A program made the position numbers and the translations under genes. This document shows, in pieces, positions 1-10,120 of a DNA stretch of 64,000 nt; the first letter of the stretch is position 1, and each line of letters begins with the position of its first letter. The DNA is from Combretum micranthum (Eukaryota > Streptophyta > Magnoliopsida > Myrtales > Combretaceae): positions 103,785 to 167,784 of the forward strand of contig JAMXBD010002729.1 in the NCBI GenBank assembly GCA_024138025.1, read 5' to 3'. The notes below the pieces were generated by a model, which had not been told where the DNA came from, searched no databases, and saw only the letters and a list, made by a program, of their open reading frames with translations.

Positions 1-1658
1 AATGTAAGAAGATGGTTTTCGGCAGAAAAGTTTTATTATATTTTTCCTTCAAAAAAGAGAGTTTTGGAGCGTTCTTGGAGTTCTAAGTTTGGAGAATCAT
101 CAAGAGTGTGTTTTTGATCCAAAGTAAGTGATCTTAACCTTCTCTTACATGTTATATACGAATTTGTATAAGTTTTCTTAGGGTTTGGTTAGATTTTTGC
201 ATGAAGGTTCTTGTAAGGAATCCCTAGCATGTGTTGAGATCCATGATTGATGAATGCAATTCTGGTTTTAGCAATTCAAATCAGTAAGTTTATCTTCTCT
301 ATGATGGATTCAAACAAAATAAGAGTTAAACAATCCTTATATGTTCTTTATGTTATGCAAATTAGGGTTTTAGTGAAATATTTGGTGTTTGTGGAGTTTT
401 GTGTGGTTTATTATTGTTCTTGTGGATATTTATGGAGTTTGATTAGAGTAGACGGTGCAGATAGCGGAGATATCTTCTCAAGTTAGGATTTTTGGGGAAT
501 TCATGTTTGTTATAATATATTAACAATGCGTTCATATCCATTGATGTATATATATATGTTGTAACAGGATATTTGGAGTTTATGGAATTGTTGTTGGTGT
601 TGATATAGGAGTTTGTGGAGTTTGGGTTGTTCTTGTTGTTGTTGATATCGGATTTGAGGATTTGATTGTATTCCTAAAATTGAGAAAGGTACGACCAATC
701 CCTGCTTATTGTTTTTGCTTGTAAGTTTAGTATTGATTGACTAGTTGTAGGAACAGAATTCCATAATAAACCTAATTATATTCGGCTTAATAATTGTCTA
801 TTTGGTTGTGCTTGGCTTTGACCAGTAAAGACCTGGCAGACAGTGATATTGGTGAGGCACCCTGATGATCTTGGTGTGAGGTTGTCCCTAGTGGACTCAT
901 GCCTTGTTATGATTCTAGTAGAAATAAGTGTTTTAGATTCGGGGTGTTTGGGAGTACCCACTCACCCATATATGTATATGATTATTATTTTCAAAGAGTT
1001 GTTTGATTTTCAAGGGGTCTGAGTAACTCCGAATTCAGGATTAAAGTATACCTAATATTGGACTGTGTTGTTTTGATGGATTAAGAAAGATAATAATATG
1101 AATATTTGAATTAGCTTAAGTTACATGAATTATTTGTCTATTGTAAGTGCATATGCATTTGTTTTTGGATTGGAGTTTTCGTACTGGCGTAGCCGCTCAT
1201 TCTTTTAAATTTTAGGTACAGGTGAAGAGGATATAATATATGATCTTTCTGGATATGAGGTATTCTTTGATAATGGGGATGACGATGATGGACCCGACTA
1301 CCCAGCCGAGAGCTAGTCTTCAGATATCAGGATTTCTAAAGAAAAGAAACGTTTAAGTCTTTTGAAGTTGTAGTTGGATGTTTAGGTTAGTTTCAATGAA
1401 AGGATTTTGACGTAAACGGTTTTTAGTTTCTACTGAATTTGTTGGCTATGTTATGTCAACTTGGATTTTATGTTAGTACCAGGAGTTTATTTTTTATGAA
1501 GTATATGTTTTTAATTTAAACAAGTTTTGTATCTTATGAGATACCCTATGTGTGTTTACAGGTGATTAATGTATAATTGTGGATATTAAAGCCTTTACAT
1601 GTCCTATATAAGAGAGGATATGTGTCGGGTTGTAATGCCTTCAAGTTAGGGTGTTACA
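1..1658 (+). mobile_element. Partial long LTR, family K copy K1 (3' part)
   Basis: This is the 3' part of an LTR whose start lies outside the window. It ends GGGTGTTACA at 1658, and decayed chromovirus pol follows directly. The reverse complement of K2 (49488-51598) has the same end and the same internal blocks, including a CCTGATGATC block near 861 and the acidic frame at 1221-1316. A donor-like AAAGTAAGTG lies near 121-130. The left target duplication cannot be seen, so I cannot tell a solo LTR from the 3' LTR of a longer element. Confidence 0.75.
1221..1316 (+). other. Putative LTR-embedded acidic terminal exon (K1)
   Basis: A pyrimidine-rich stretch ends in TTTTAG at 1215, an acceptor-like site. 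From 1221 the frame reads 31 codons to TAG at 1314-1316. It contains IIYDLSGY followed by a run of Asp and Gly codons, so the peptide would be strongly acidic. K2 carries a frame of identical length with the same core (49772-49867 minus). I do not recognise the protein. It could be the C-terminal tail of a spliced product. Exon status is inferred, not shown. Confidence 0.45.
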
Positions 1659-2963
1659 CAAGTCGAAAGGGGTTTAACTTTGGTGGTGAGAGAAAATGAG
1701 AGTACGGCCTTGCAAAAGTAGAGTTGTGTGGCAAGAATGAGTATGGTGAGAAGGGCATTAGTTTTGAAGCAACCTATGTTAATTTCAGTATATAAGAGAG
1801 CATGTTTGAATACTAATGAAATTGTTGGTTCTTTGCTTTACTCCGTTGTCTCTCCTTTGTAGGAGTTTGAGGATGTTTTTCTCGAGGAAATCCCTAAAGG
1901 ATTACCTCCAATACGAGGGATTGAACATCAGATTGATTTTATACCCGATGCAACCATTCCAAACCAACCAGCTTGTAGGAGTAATCCCGAGGACATAAAG
2001 GAACTCCAAAGGCATATTATTGAAATGATGGATAAGGGGTACGTGAGGGAAAGCATGAGTCCATGTGCCATTCTAGTAATTTTGGTTCCTAAAAAGGATG
2101 ATTCATGGAGAATGTGTGTTGATTGTCAAGCCATCAACAACATAACGGTAGTATTGTCATCCTATTCCTTGCTTAGTTGATATGCTAGATGAGTTGTATG
2201 GATCTTGTGTATTTTCTAAAATAGATTTAAAAAGTGGATATCATCAATATAAGATGAAAGAAGGAGATGAATGGAAAACTGCATTTAAAACAAAATATGA
2301 TTTATATGAATGGTTGGTTATGTTATTTGGATTAACCAATGCGCCTAATACTTTCATGCGATTAATGAACCATATTTTGCGTGCTTTTATTGAAAAATTT
2401 GTGGTTGTCTATTTTGATGATATCTTCATTTAAATCACGAACTTGGATGACTATTTGAATAATTTGAAATCTGTTTTGGATGTACTTTGAAATGAGAGAT
2501 TATTTGATAATCTTAAGAAGTGCACATTTTGCACAGATAAGGTTGTGTTTCTTGGTTTTGCTGTCAGTGCATAAGGAATATAGGTTGATGAGGAGAAGGT
2601 TTGTGCGATCTAAGAATGTCCAAGTCCAACCAGTATAAGTAATGCTCGAAGCTTCCATGGGCTTGCAAGTTTTTATCGGCGGTTTGTGAAGGACTTTAAA
2701 AGCATAGCCGCACCTTTAACTGAAGTCATGAAAAAGAATGTTGGGTTTAAGTGGGGAAAGAAACAAGAAAAGGCATTCCAATTGATCAAGAACAAACTAA
2801 CTTATGCTCCTTTACTTGCTTTACCTAACTTTACAAAAACTTTTGAAATTGAATGTAATGCTTCAAATTTAGGGATTTGAGCTATTCTGATGCAAGAAAG
2901 ATGACCAATTGCATATTTCAATGAAAAACTTAGTGGGGAAGCCTTGAAATACCCTACTTATGA
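1659..2963 (+). pseudogene. Ty3/gypsy chromovirus-type pol fragment, RT and start of RNase H (part 1)
   Basis: Hand translation in shifting frames gives a chromovirus-like reverse transcriptase. A QEFEDVF-like start near 1860 is followed by ESMSPCA and a WRMCVDC motif near 2110, and by [19 protein letters not shown] (2182 onward). Next come [14 protein letters not shown], the FGLTNAP motif and the catalytic YFDD near 2410. The connection and the RNase H start follow ([18 protein letters not shown]). Several stops and frameshifts break it. The RNase H position expected to read DASG reads NASN, so a catalytic Asp is lost. The frame stops at 2963, where L1 entered, and resumes at 6444. No gag, protease or integrase of this element is in the window. 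Confidence 0.85.
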
Positions 2964-3771
2964 TGTAAACCTTGGTTTTCCTAATAACCAAGTAGACTTC
3001 GGGAATCGAAAACCAAAACCTTAAACCGGATTAGCTTAAACTTGGGAGAGAAACCTAAGAACCCTAGATTCGACTTTCAATCGATTCTAAACTAAGGAAC
3101 TTTGTAAAATAATTTAATCTAGAATATTATTTTAAAGTATATTTCAAACCATAAAAATGTCTACTTTCGAAAAATTTTCTATTCCAGGCCTTCCTAAGAT
3201 CCATTACAGAAAAGCGGGCCCCAGGATTCGAAATTCAAAAAATATTTTGGAATACTCTTTAGAACCGAAATTTAATAAGGATTTCAAAAATATAAATTTT
3301 ATAATTTTTCGGTTTATGAAAAATACAAATATAGCCCTTTTTCTCGTATTTCTTTGCTACCAGTAAAGTAATTGTCTTGATTACTATTTACTACTACTCA
3401 CAAGTACAACCTACTACACTCACAAGCCATATCCTACTCTTACATCCTTACAAAACACTCAATTATATTTTCTTTTTCAAGATAATTTATCTCTTAAGAA
3501 ATTATTACATTTTAAGACTTATTATTACTCAAATTAAATAAAACAAAACAAATTCAAACTCTCTCCCTCTCCCTTGCAAAACCAGTGTGAACCCCTCCCT
3601 CTTACCCTCAATTGTTTTATTTTTCCTTCTTTATTTTAATCACCCAAACCGTAATTTAACTTCCTATATATATATTCTTTTGTGTTTTCTTTTCTCTTTC
3701 TTCATTTCACTTTTTGGAAAAAAAAAAAATTCACAAACCCTCTTTTCCTTGTTGTGCTGTGACCTCCCATA

Positions 3772-3791
3772 ACACACACACACACACACAC
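3772..3791. repeat. (AC)n microsatellite in L1
   Basis: About ten AC units lie in the CT-rich leader region of L1. The same repeat, read on the other strand, is at 28094-28112 in L6. It is therefore a subfamily feature older than either insertion. Confidence 0.9.
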
Positions 3792-5318
3792 TCACACAAG
3801 TTTATTTTTCTTCTTCATTATCCTCTTGTTCCAAGCTTTACATGATGGATCTTTAATCTTTTTGCCACTAAACCTTGTAATGGCAAGACCATTCATGAGT
3901 ATTTTCATCTTTTAATGCCCATGAGCTCTTGCTAGGGACAAGAAAATACTTCTACATGAATATCAAACCATCACAAGAGTAGATTTTGTATTTGAATGTG
4001 TTTTTGTATGATGATCTTCATGTTCATGCATTTAGTAGTAGAGTAAAGTAAGGATCTTATACAAAAATCTATTTTTATGTTTTCAAACTCCATTTCATGC
4101 ATCCTGAGTGGTAGATCTAGCATTTAAATGCTGATATTATACTTGACATTCATGATCTCATGGATATTTTGTGTTTTGGTGCATTAATGATCATAAAGAC
4201 CTTTGTCTTGTGGATATAAATATTGTAGTTTATAGATCTTTAAGTAGATGAGGCGAGAAACTCAAAAAGGAAATTTATTTATTTGAAATGATCAAATGTA
4301 AATTCGGATGGTTTCAAGACCATGCCTTAAAAAACCTTTTATCAACTCCAAAACTTGTGTTTTATATAAAAAATGAAGAGTATAGGTAATAGATATCATC
4401 AACTAATGATTTCTATAAGTTGAGATGGGGTTTGCTAAGAAAAATACGTAAACAAGGAGTAAAAATAAAGTAGGAAAATTTTGAGTTGCTTGCCATTTTA
4501 AGAAATTCGTAATTAAGGAGTAACGGCATGAAAACACTTGTTTTCTAAACTCAAAATAGAAGTTTTATTGAAGAATGAAGTCCTTAGGGGATAGGAATAA
4601 TGGAGCTTGAAATTTTCAAGTATTAAACAAGTTTATCCAAAGAAATCACTCAAAAACTAAATTCACAAAAATTCGGATTTCGGCAATGGCTAATATATAA
4701 ACACTTGTTGACAATGTGTAAAATGAGGAATTATGTTGAAAAATGAAGACTATAAGGAATAGATATGATATAGAAGTAATTCTTGCAAGAATAGGTAAGT
4801 TTTAATAAGGAAAATCTCTAAAACAAGTGTGGTTGGTCAAAAATACAAAAGTTGAACTTACTAGGTTAAGAACTCATGATATCTTGTAAAATAGAAGTCT
4901 CAAAAAAATTTTAATAGAATCTCATCATGAATATGCATAGAGGAAGCTCATAACATACCATTCATGATAGTAATTATTATTGTTGCGTGCATATTGGGCT
5001 TGGATGTTAGTTTGATCATAATTCCTCACCAAACAATTCCAAAAAATGAAAATTCGGTTACTAACCAAATCTGTCTGGACCTTTTCGAGACTAAAATTTT
5101 TTCAAAGTATAGATTTTATATTAGAATGAGATAGATCTTTCGAAGTAGAAAGAAATCGATATATAATTTGTGAAATTCCGAGTTAAAATGATCAAGTTAC
5201 AGCCGTTTTAAGTCGGGACTTCCGCAAATTACGAGAATTACGAAAATGCTAGTTTTCTTTAATAGTTTGGTTTAGTTAAGTGATGAAATACTCATTAGGT
5301 ATTTCTTCCTTTTTAGGT

Positions 5319-5363
5319 GACCCTGAGATTGACGATTCCCTTCCACCGAACTATTACTACTAG
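5319..5363 (+). other. Putative acidic mini-exon of L1
   Basis: After the acceptor-like TTCCTTTTTAG ending at 5316 comes GT, then 14 codons reading DPEIDDSLPPNYYY and a TAG stop. The length is exactly 14 codons plus stop, as in all eight L copies. An ATG at 5379-5381 lies 8 nt before GTGAGT (5387-5392). Confidence 0.5.
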
Positions 5364-5696
5364 AGGACTAGTGTTTCAATGGCTGAGTGAGTATTCATTC
5401 CCTATTCCATTTATTGTATGTGATTGTAATGATAGTTACATTAGATTCTAGGAAAAGATAAAAGGATATGTATGGTGGGGATAAATGGGAATTATGTATG
5501 TTTGCTGATGATATGAGAAAATGAATATAAGAATATCGATGCCGAGTGATTAACTAATGGTTGTATAGATGAATTAGGATTGATTGTCTGCAATTGTTGA
5601 TTGATCACCTAAGGAATTGGCATAATTGACTATTCGAAATTGATGAGTAAAATGGACTCATTCATATCACAAATGGGGATGGAGCATTAGCATTGG

Positions 5697-5822
5697 TTGG
5701 TTGCCTGTGATCCAAAAATGGAGTAAAAGTTGGTTAGTCGTGATCCGTAAACGAAATAATGAGTTGGTTAATCGTGATCCACAAACGAAATTATAAGTTG
5801 GTTGACCGTGATCCAAAAACGG
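5697..5822. repeat. Tandem array of about 34 bp in L1
   Basis: Units start at about 5697, 5730, 5764 and 5798. They share TTGGTT, then GTGATCC, then AAACG, giving about 3.7 copies. Other L copies have arrays of different sequence at the corresponding place. Confidence 0.8.
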
Positions 5823-6443
5823 CATACTTTAGTAGTACCGCAGTATTCGTTAATCTTCTAACTTGGAATGGAGGGAGAAAATTCATTCACATATGATTTC
5901 TGGCTAGTCATATGTCTGTTGATTTCCATATGTTTGATGCATATCACTTGTCTGATTAATCACTTATTGTATGATGTGTTATGAATTTAACCTTGGAAGT
6001 TCTCACTCACTAAGCTAGTGTAGCTTACGTCCCTACAGTTTCTATTTGTTGCAGCATTCGTTTATTTGGCTTAGATAGAGGTACCCTACAGCTCAGGTAC
6101 AAGAGCTAGGCATTTCCTTTAGAAGTTATATTCAATTTTGTTTAGACTTCCGTAGGAAACCAAAAGACTGTGGATGACTGTAATAGACCTCTTAACAATA
6201 TTCTTTTGCGGGGGAATGCCCCATGGTTTTTGTAACTATTCATATGTGGCTTGATTTATATTCTAATTCTATTGAATGTCAATTTAAACTCTTTATCTTC
6301 ATCGGTTCAAGTATTCTATTATCGTAAAGGGACGCCTTACATCTATACAAGACTCCCGAATGACTAATGTAGTAATCCGTTGGTCTTATATGGCATGTGG
6401 CGGATTGTTACGTTTAGGCCACCCTATGGGGTGTGACATATGA

Positions 6444-6631
6444 CAAGGAGATGTATGTATTGTTAGAGCTTTGGAAACTTGGCAACACTATCTTTGGCCT
6501 AAGGAGTGAGTGATTTATACTGACCATGAGTTGTTAAAGCATTTGACGGGTCAGCACAAGTTGAACAAAAGGCATGTACGATGGGTTAAATTCATAAAGA
6601 CATTTCCCTATGTCATTCGCTACAAGCAAAA
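6444..6631 (+). pseudogene. Chromovirus-type pol fragment, rest of RNase H (part 2)
   Basis: This is the continuation of part 1 after L1. It reads as a RNase H end with [20 protein letters not shown] sequence in place of the usual [31 protein letters not shown] and FPYVIRYKQ follow. The Asp of the TDH motif is present. The reading stops at 6631, where L2 begins, and its continuation is not seen anywhere in the window. Confidence 0.8.
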
Positions 6632-7544
6632 TGTAAGCCCCTAGATTTTATGCCATGGTTTATGCCAAAACCCTAAACCGGAAGTCAACTAGAAACCCTA
6701 AAGTCAACAAAGTTATAGCAAACCCTGGTAGATTTAGATCTGGTAATTCCATGCTCTTGACCCTTAAACAACGGAATTGAGATAATTATGGATTATAGTT
6801 TGTAATAATATAATGAAGCTTAAAAATATCAGATTCATTAAAATTTAGTTCGTTTTGGATCCGGACGGGATCATATTTTAAAAATCATGCCCTAGTACTG
6901 TAAACCCCTCAAATTCTAGGATAAAGTTAGAATAAACCCTAACCCTAGTCAAACCAAATTTCAAAAGTCAACTAAGATCAAGACAATCTAGTAGTTTCAA
7001 AAGTCAACTAAAATCGAGACAAGATAGCTTTAAAAGATTAGATTTGTCAAAATTCGATTCGTTTTGAATCCGAATAGAATCAGTTCTCAAAAAACATGCA
7101 TCGGTGCCTGAAATAGTAAAAATATTCCAATAACACTAAAAGACTCGTAATTATACAATGATTTCAAAAATATCAGTTTCGTAATTTTTCGGTAGCTAAA
7201 AATATCAGATATAGCTCGTTTACGTGTATTTTTATTATTATCGGTATTTATTTGTCTAGTCTATTATTCATAGTACTATTTCCACTATTCATTACTATTT
7301 CACTATCTTTATTTTTTCGTACAACCTACTTTTTACAATCTACACACCTATTTTTATACTTTTATATTTCCAATATAACTTTATTCACATCACACCTTAC
7401 ACATTATTACTTTTCATTAAAAAAATACAAATTCAATCAACTCTCTCCACTCTCCATGCATTGTACTACCATCCCCCCCTTCTTCTCTAATATTTGTTTC
7501 TTTTTCAATTTGTTTTATTACATCTAATTTTCACTCCAAAATTC

Positions 7545-7552
7545 TATAAATA
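7545..7552 (+). promoter_or_regulatory. TATA box of L3
   Basis: TATAAATA sits in CTATAAATATCACC, followed by a CT-rich leader of about 180 nt and then AG|GTAAAA at 7733-7738. The same TATA-leader-donor layout is seen in L2, L4, L5 and L8. Confidence 0.65.
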
Positions 7553-7760
7553 TCACCTCTCTCCACTTCTTTCACACTTTTTATTTTTCCTATCAAATTC
7601 TCTTCTCAAATCCTCTCTACCAAAAATCCTCTCTAAACAATTCTTTCCAACATTATTTTCTACATAAAATCCATCAACCACATAATACTACCTACATATC
7701 CTTACATCCATCTTCAACACATACACACCTTCAGGTAAAAATCTTCTATATTTATTTTTC

Positions 7761-7788
7761 CCATGTCATGTAATTAGCATGACCATGG
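7761..7788 (+). other. Conserved hairpin of L3
   Basis: The inverted repeat CCATGTCATG / CATGACCATGG has a short loop and lies about 27 nt after the donor-like AG|GTAA. Versions occur at the same place in L2, L4, L5, L7 and L8. The function is unknown; an RNA structure is one possibility. Confidence 0.55.
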
Positions 7789-8047
7789 TGCTATTTCTTA
7801 AAGCATATGTGAGCTATAGAAGCAATAGCATGTTCATGTTTTGTTTTTGCACATGCCAAGAATTTCGATTATGTTATTTTATTATTATTATGATATTATG
7901 TTTTTATTATTGTTATTATGCTCCTAATCTAACTTATATATATATTATATATATATATTATTAAAATTATGTATATCTATATTTCTTAGAGCCTAAAATA
8001 CTCATTAACTATCATTAACATGCTGATTATTATTGCTCTTATTATTA

Positions 8048-8091
8048 GTTTTTCTTTTTTCCTTTTTCTTTTTCTTTTTCTTTTTCTTTTA
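8048..8091. repeat. (TTTTTC)n microsatellite in L3
   Basis: A run of about seven TTTTTC-like units ends in an AG acceptor-like site (TTTTAGGAATAG). It lies just before the conserved block containing GATGAAGCTAAGGTTCC. Confidence 0.8.
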
Positions 8092-9623
8092 GGAATAGTT
8101 TATTCTTAGTCCCGAGAAGTCTTTACAAAGCTAAGACTTTCAATACTTGATTGAGATATCTTGATGAAGCTAAGGTTCCTAATACTTGACCATATTATCA
8201 TGCTTATTTGCTTATTATATTTCTTTTTATCTTATTATGTATTATTCTTACTCTTTTTCATTACTACATAATCATATTCATGCATGATTAGAATGTTGTT
8301 GTCTTAATAAAAATAAAAATGGGTTCTTTTTTTAAAAAGAAAAGTAAACTAAATTTCTTATCACTTAACAAAAGATTTTTCAACAAAAGATCTAAGTATT
8401 GTTTTTAATAAATTCTTTTCAAAAACATAGATAAGCTAATCATAAATTTTAAAGTATTAATAATGAAGATTTCTTCAAATGATAAACAAAAAACTCATTT
8501 CTTTTATAAATCGGAACTAAATACTCCATAAAAATATAATTTTTAGCATTAAACTTAAGAGTCTAACCTAACTATACTTTTTATAAAACTTAAATAGGTT
8601 CATTATAGACTTTGAAAATCATTTATTAGGTAAGTTTCTACAAGACTTAATTTGATATTATTTTTCTCTTTTCAAAGTTAAAATGAATTTTTTGCTAAGT
8701 CTAATGTTGATAATTCTTTATTATGTAAAACTTTTCTTATAAACTTATCTAAAATGATTATGCCACCACTTGATAAATATTGAAAATAAATAAGTTTTTC
8801 AAATCAAGGTAAAACCAACTTACTATTTTAGAAACCAACTTAGAGAAATAAAACTTGCCAAGAAAGTGAAGTTTTAAAAAGGTAAACTTATTTCCTAAAG
8901 AAGACAAGAATATAAAAATGAAGGGAAAACATACTTTTAACACAACTCAAAATATTAGACAACACTAACAACTTAAGAAAAATTTTGAAAACGTTATTTT
9001 TCAATCACTAGAAATAAAATTGGTAGATAACTTAAAGGACCAAATTTTTAGAAATTAATTTGTTTTTGAAAGAGTTAGGAAATATAAATATAAAAGGAAA
9101 ACACTTATTTATAATAACCCGAAATTCATAATTTCTTTCAAACCACCTAGAGAGAAATTTTTCAAAGTCTAATTTTTCAAAACTATAAGACAAGTTTTAC
9201 GAAAAATAATTATTGAGACAACACCAATAGAATCATACATAAATGTGAGTCTGTTTATGTATCAAAAGGATTTTTCCAACCATATAGGTACATATATATT
9301 TGTTTAAGGATTTTTGGATAAAGAAAAGTTTGAAAAATCATATTTTAAGGGCTAGGAAATTTGTAAGTATTCTGTACCTTGAATGTTTGGAACCCAAATG
9401 AATTTCTATGAAAAAAAATAGCCTTAGAAATGAATAGATCTTTTCGAATAGGTAGAAAACGATATATTATATACGAAATTCTGAGTTAAAATGAGCAAGT
9501 TATGACCATTTTAAATTGAAATTTCCTTATATCCGAATTTTAATGCAAACACTAGAATAGAGTTAGAAAGTTCAAGTAGAACTTCCATGAAATAATCATT
9601 CCGAGTAATTCTTTCATTTAGGT

Positions 9624-9668
9624 AACGAAGCTTAGAAGGATCCATATTCAAAGGACTATTACGAATAA
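9624..9668 (+). other. Degraded acidic mini-exon of L3
   Basis: After TTTCATTTAG (ending 9621) the homologous frame reads NEA, an internal TAG, then KDPYSKDYYE and TAA. It is still exactly 45 nt including the stop, but the internal TAG breaks it. The ATG is retained at 9684-9686, while the downstream GTGAGT has become AAGAGT. L3 is thus the most decayed copy of this block. Confidence 0.45.
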
Positions 9669-10026
9669 AGAATTTTAGCAAGGATGACTGAAAGAGTTTA
9701 TCTCCTACTTTTACATACTTATTTGTGCTTGTAGTTAGAGGCACTAGAAGTAGGAAAAGATGAAAATGGATTACACATGATAATATTGGTTGAAAGGATA
9801 CTATGCATATCGAGACATGAATTATTGTTAATTAAATTATATTTTATTATTATCATGCTGGAGTGTCTGCAAATTCTGTGATTGCCTTTAAATTGCCCTA
9901 ATCACATATTATGAGTTATATTAATTGATTCATGTATATCACGTAGTTAGACTCATTTCATTATCTACTATGCTCGATGGGATAAGAGTATAGTAGTGGG
10001 GTTTGCGAAAACTCGTAAGTCTGCAA

Positions 10027-10120
10027 GATGGACGAATAGGAACCCAAAAGAACTATTTAAGGATGAGCGACTAGGAGCCCAAAAGAACTATTTCAAGATG
10101 GGTAAGTAGAAGCCTAAAAT
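10027..10120. repeat. Tandem array of about 35 bp in L3
   Basis: Units start at about 10027, 10062 and 10097. They share GATG, TAGGA or TAGAA, CCCAAAAGAACTATTT or a variant. The position is equivalent to the 34-bp array of L1, but the unit sequence differs. Confidence 0.75.

Larger units (their letters stand above)
2964..6438 (+). mobile_element. Solo LTR L1 (long-LTR family L)
   Basis: It starts TGTAAACC and ends GGGGTGTGACA, with a perfect 5-bp target duplication TATGA at 2959-2963 and 6439-6443. It splits the RNase H frame of the chromovirus fragment. It contains a TATA-like stretch near 3665, an AC microsatellite, an array of about 34 bp (5697-5822), the acidic frame (5319-5363) and ATG plus donor (5379-5392). 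I found no gag or pol, so it is a solo LTR of 3475 bp. L6 is its closest visible relative: both carry the same CA/TG microsatellite at the same relative place. Confidence 0.9.

Noticed and set aside
7252..7527. Plus-strand open frame of 91 codons just upstream of the L3 TATA box
   Set aside because: It lies in AT/CT-rich promoter-proximal LTR sequence, and the peptide is low-complexity Phe/Leu/Ser/Tyr. Homologous frames in L2 and L7 differ in length and phase.
9428..9500. Possible small peptide starting MNRSFRIGRKRY in the conserved block
   Set aside because: The corresponding text in L4 and L7 has stops or lacks the ATG, so the block is conserved as nucleic acid and not as protein.
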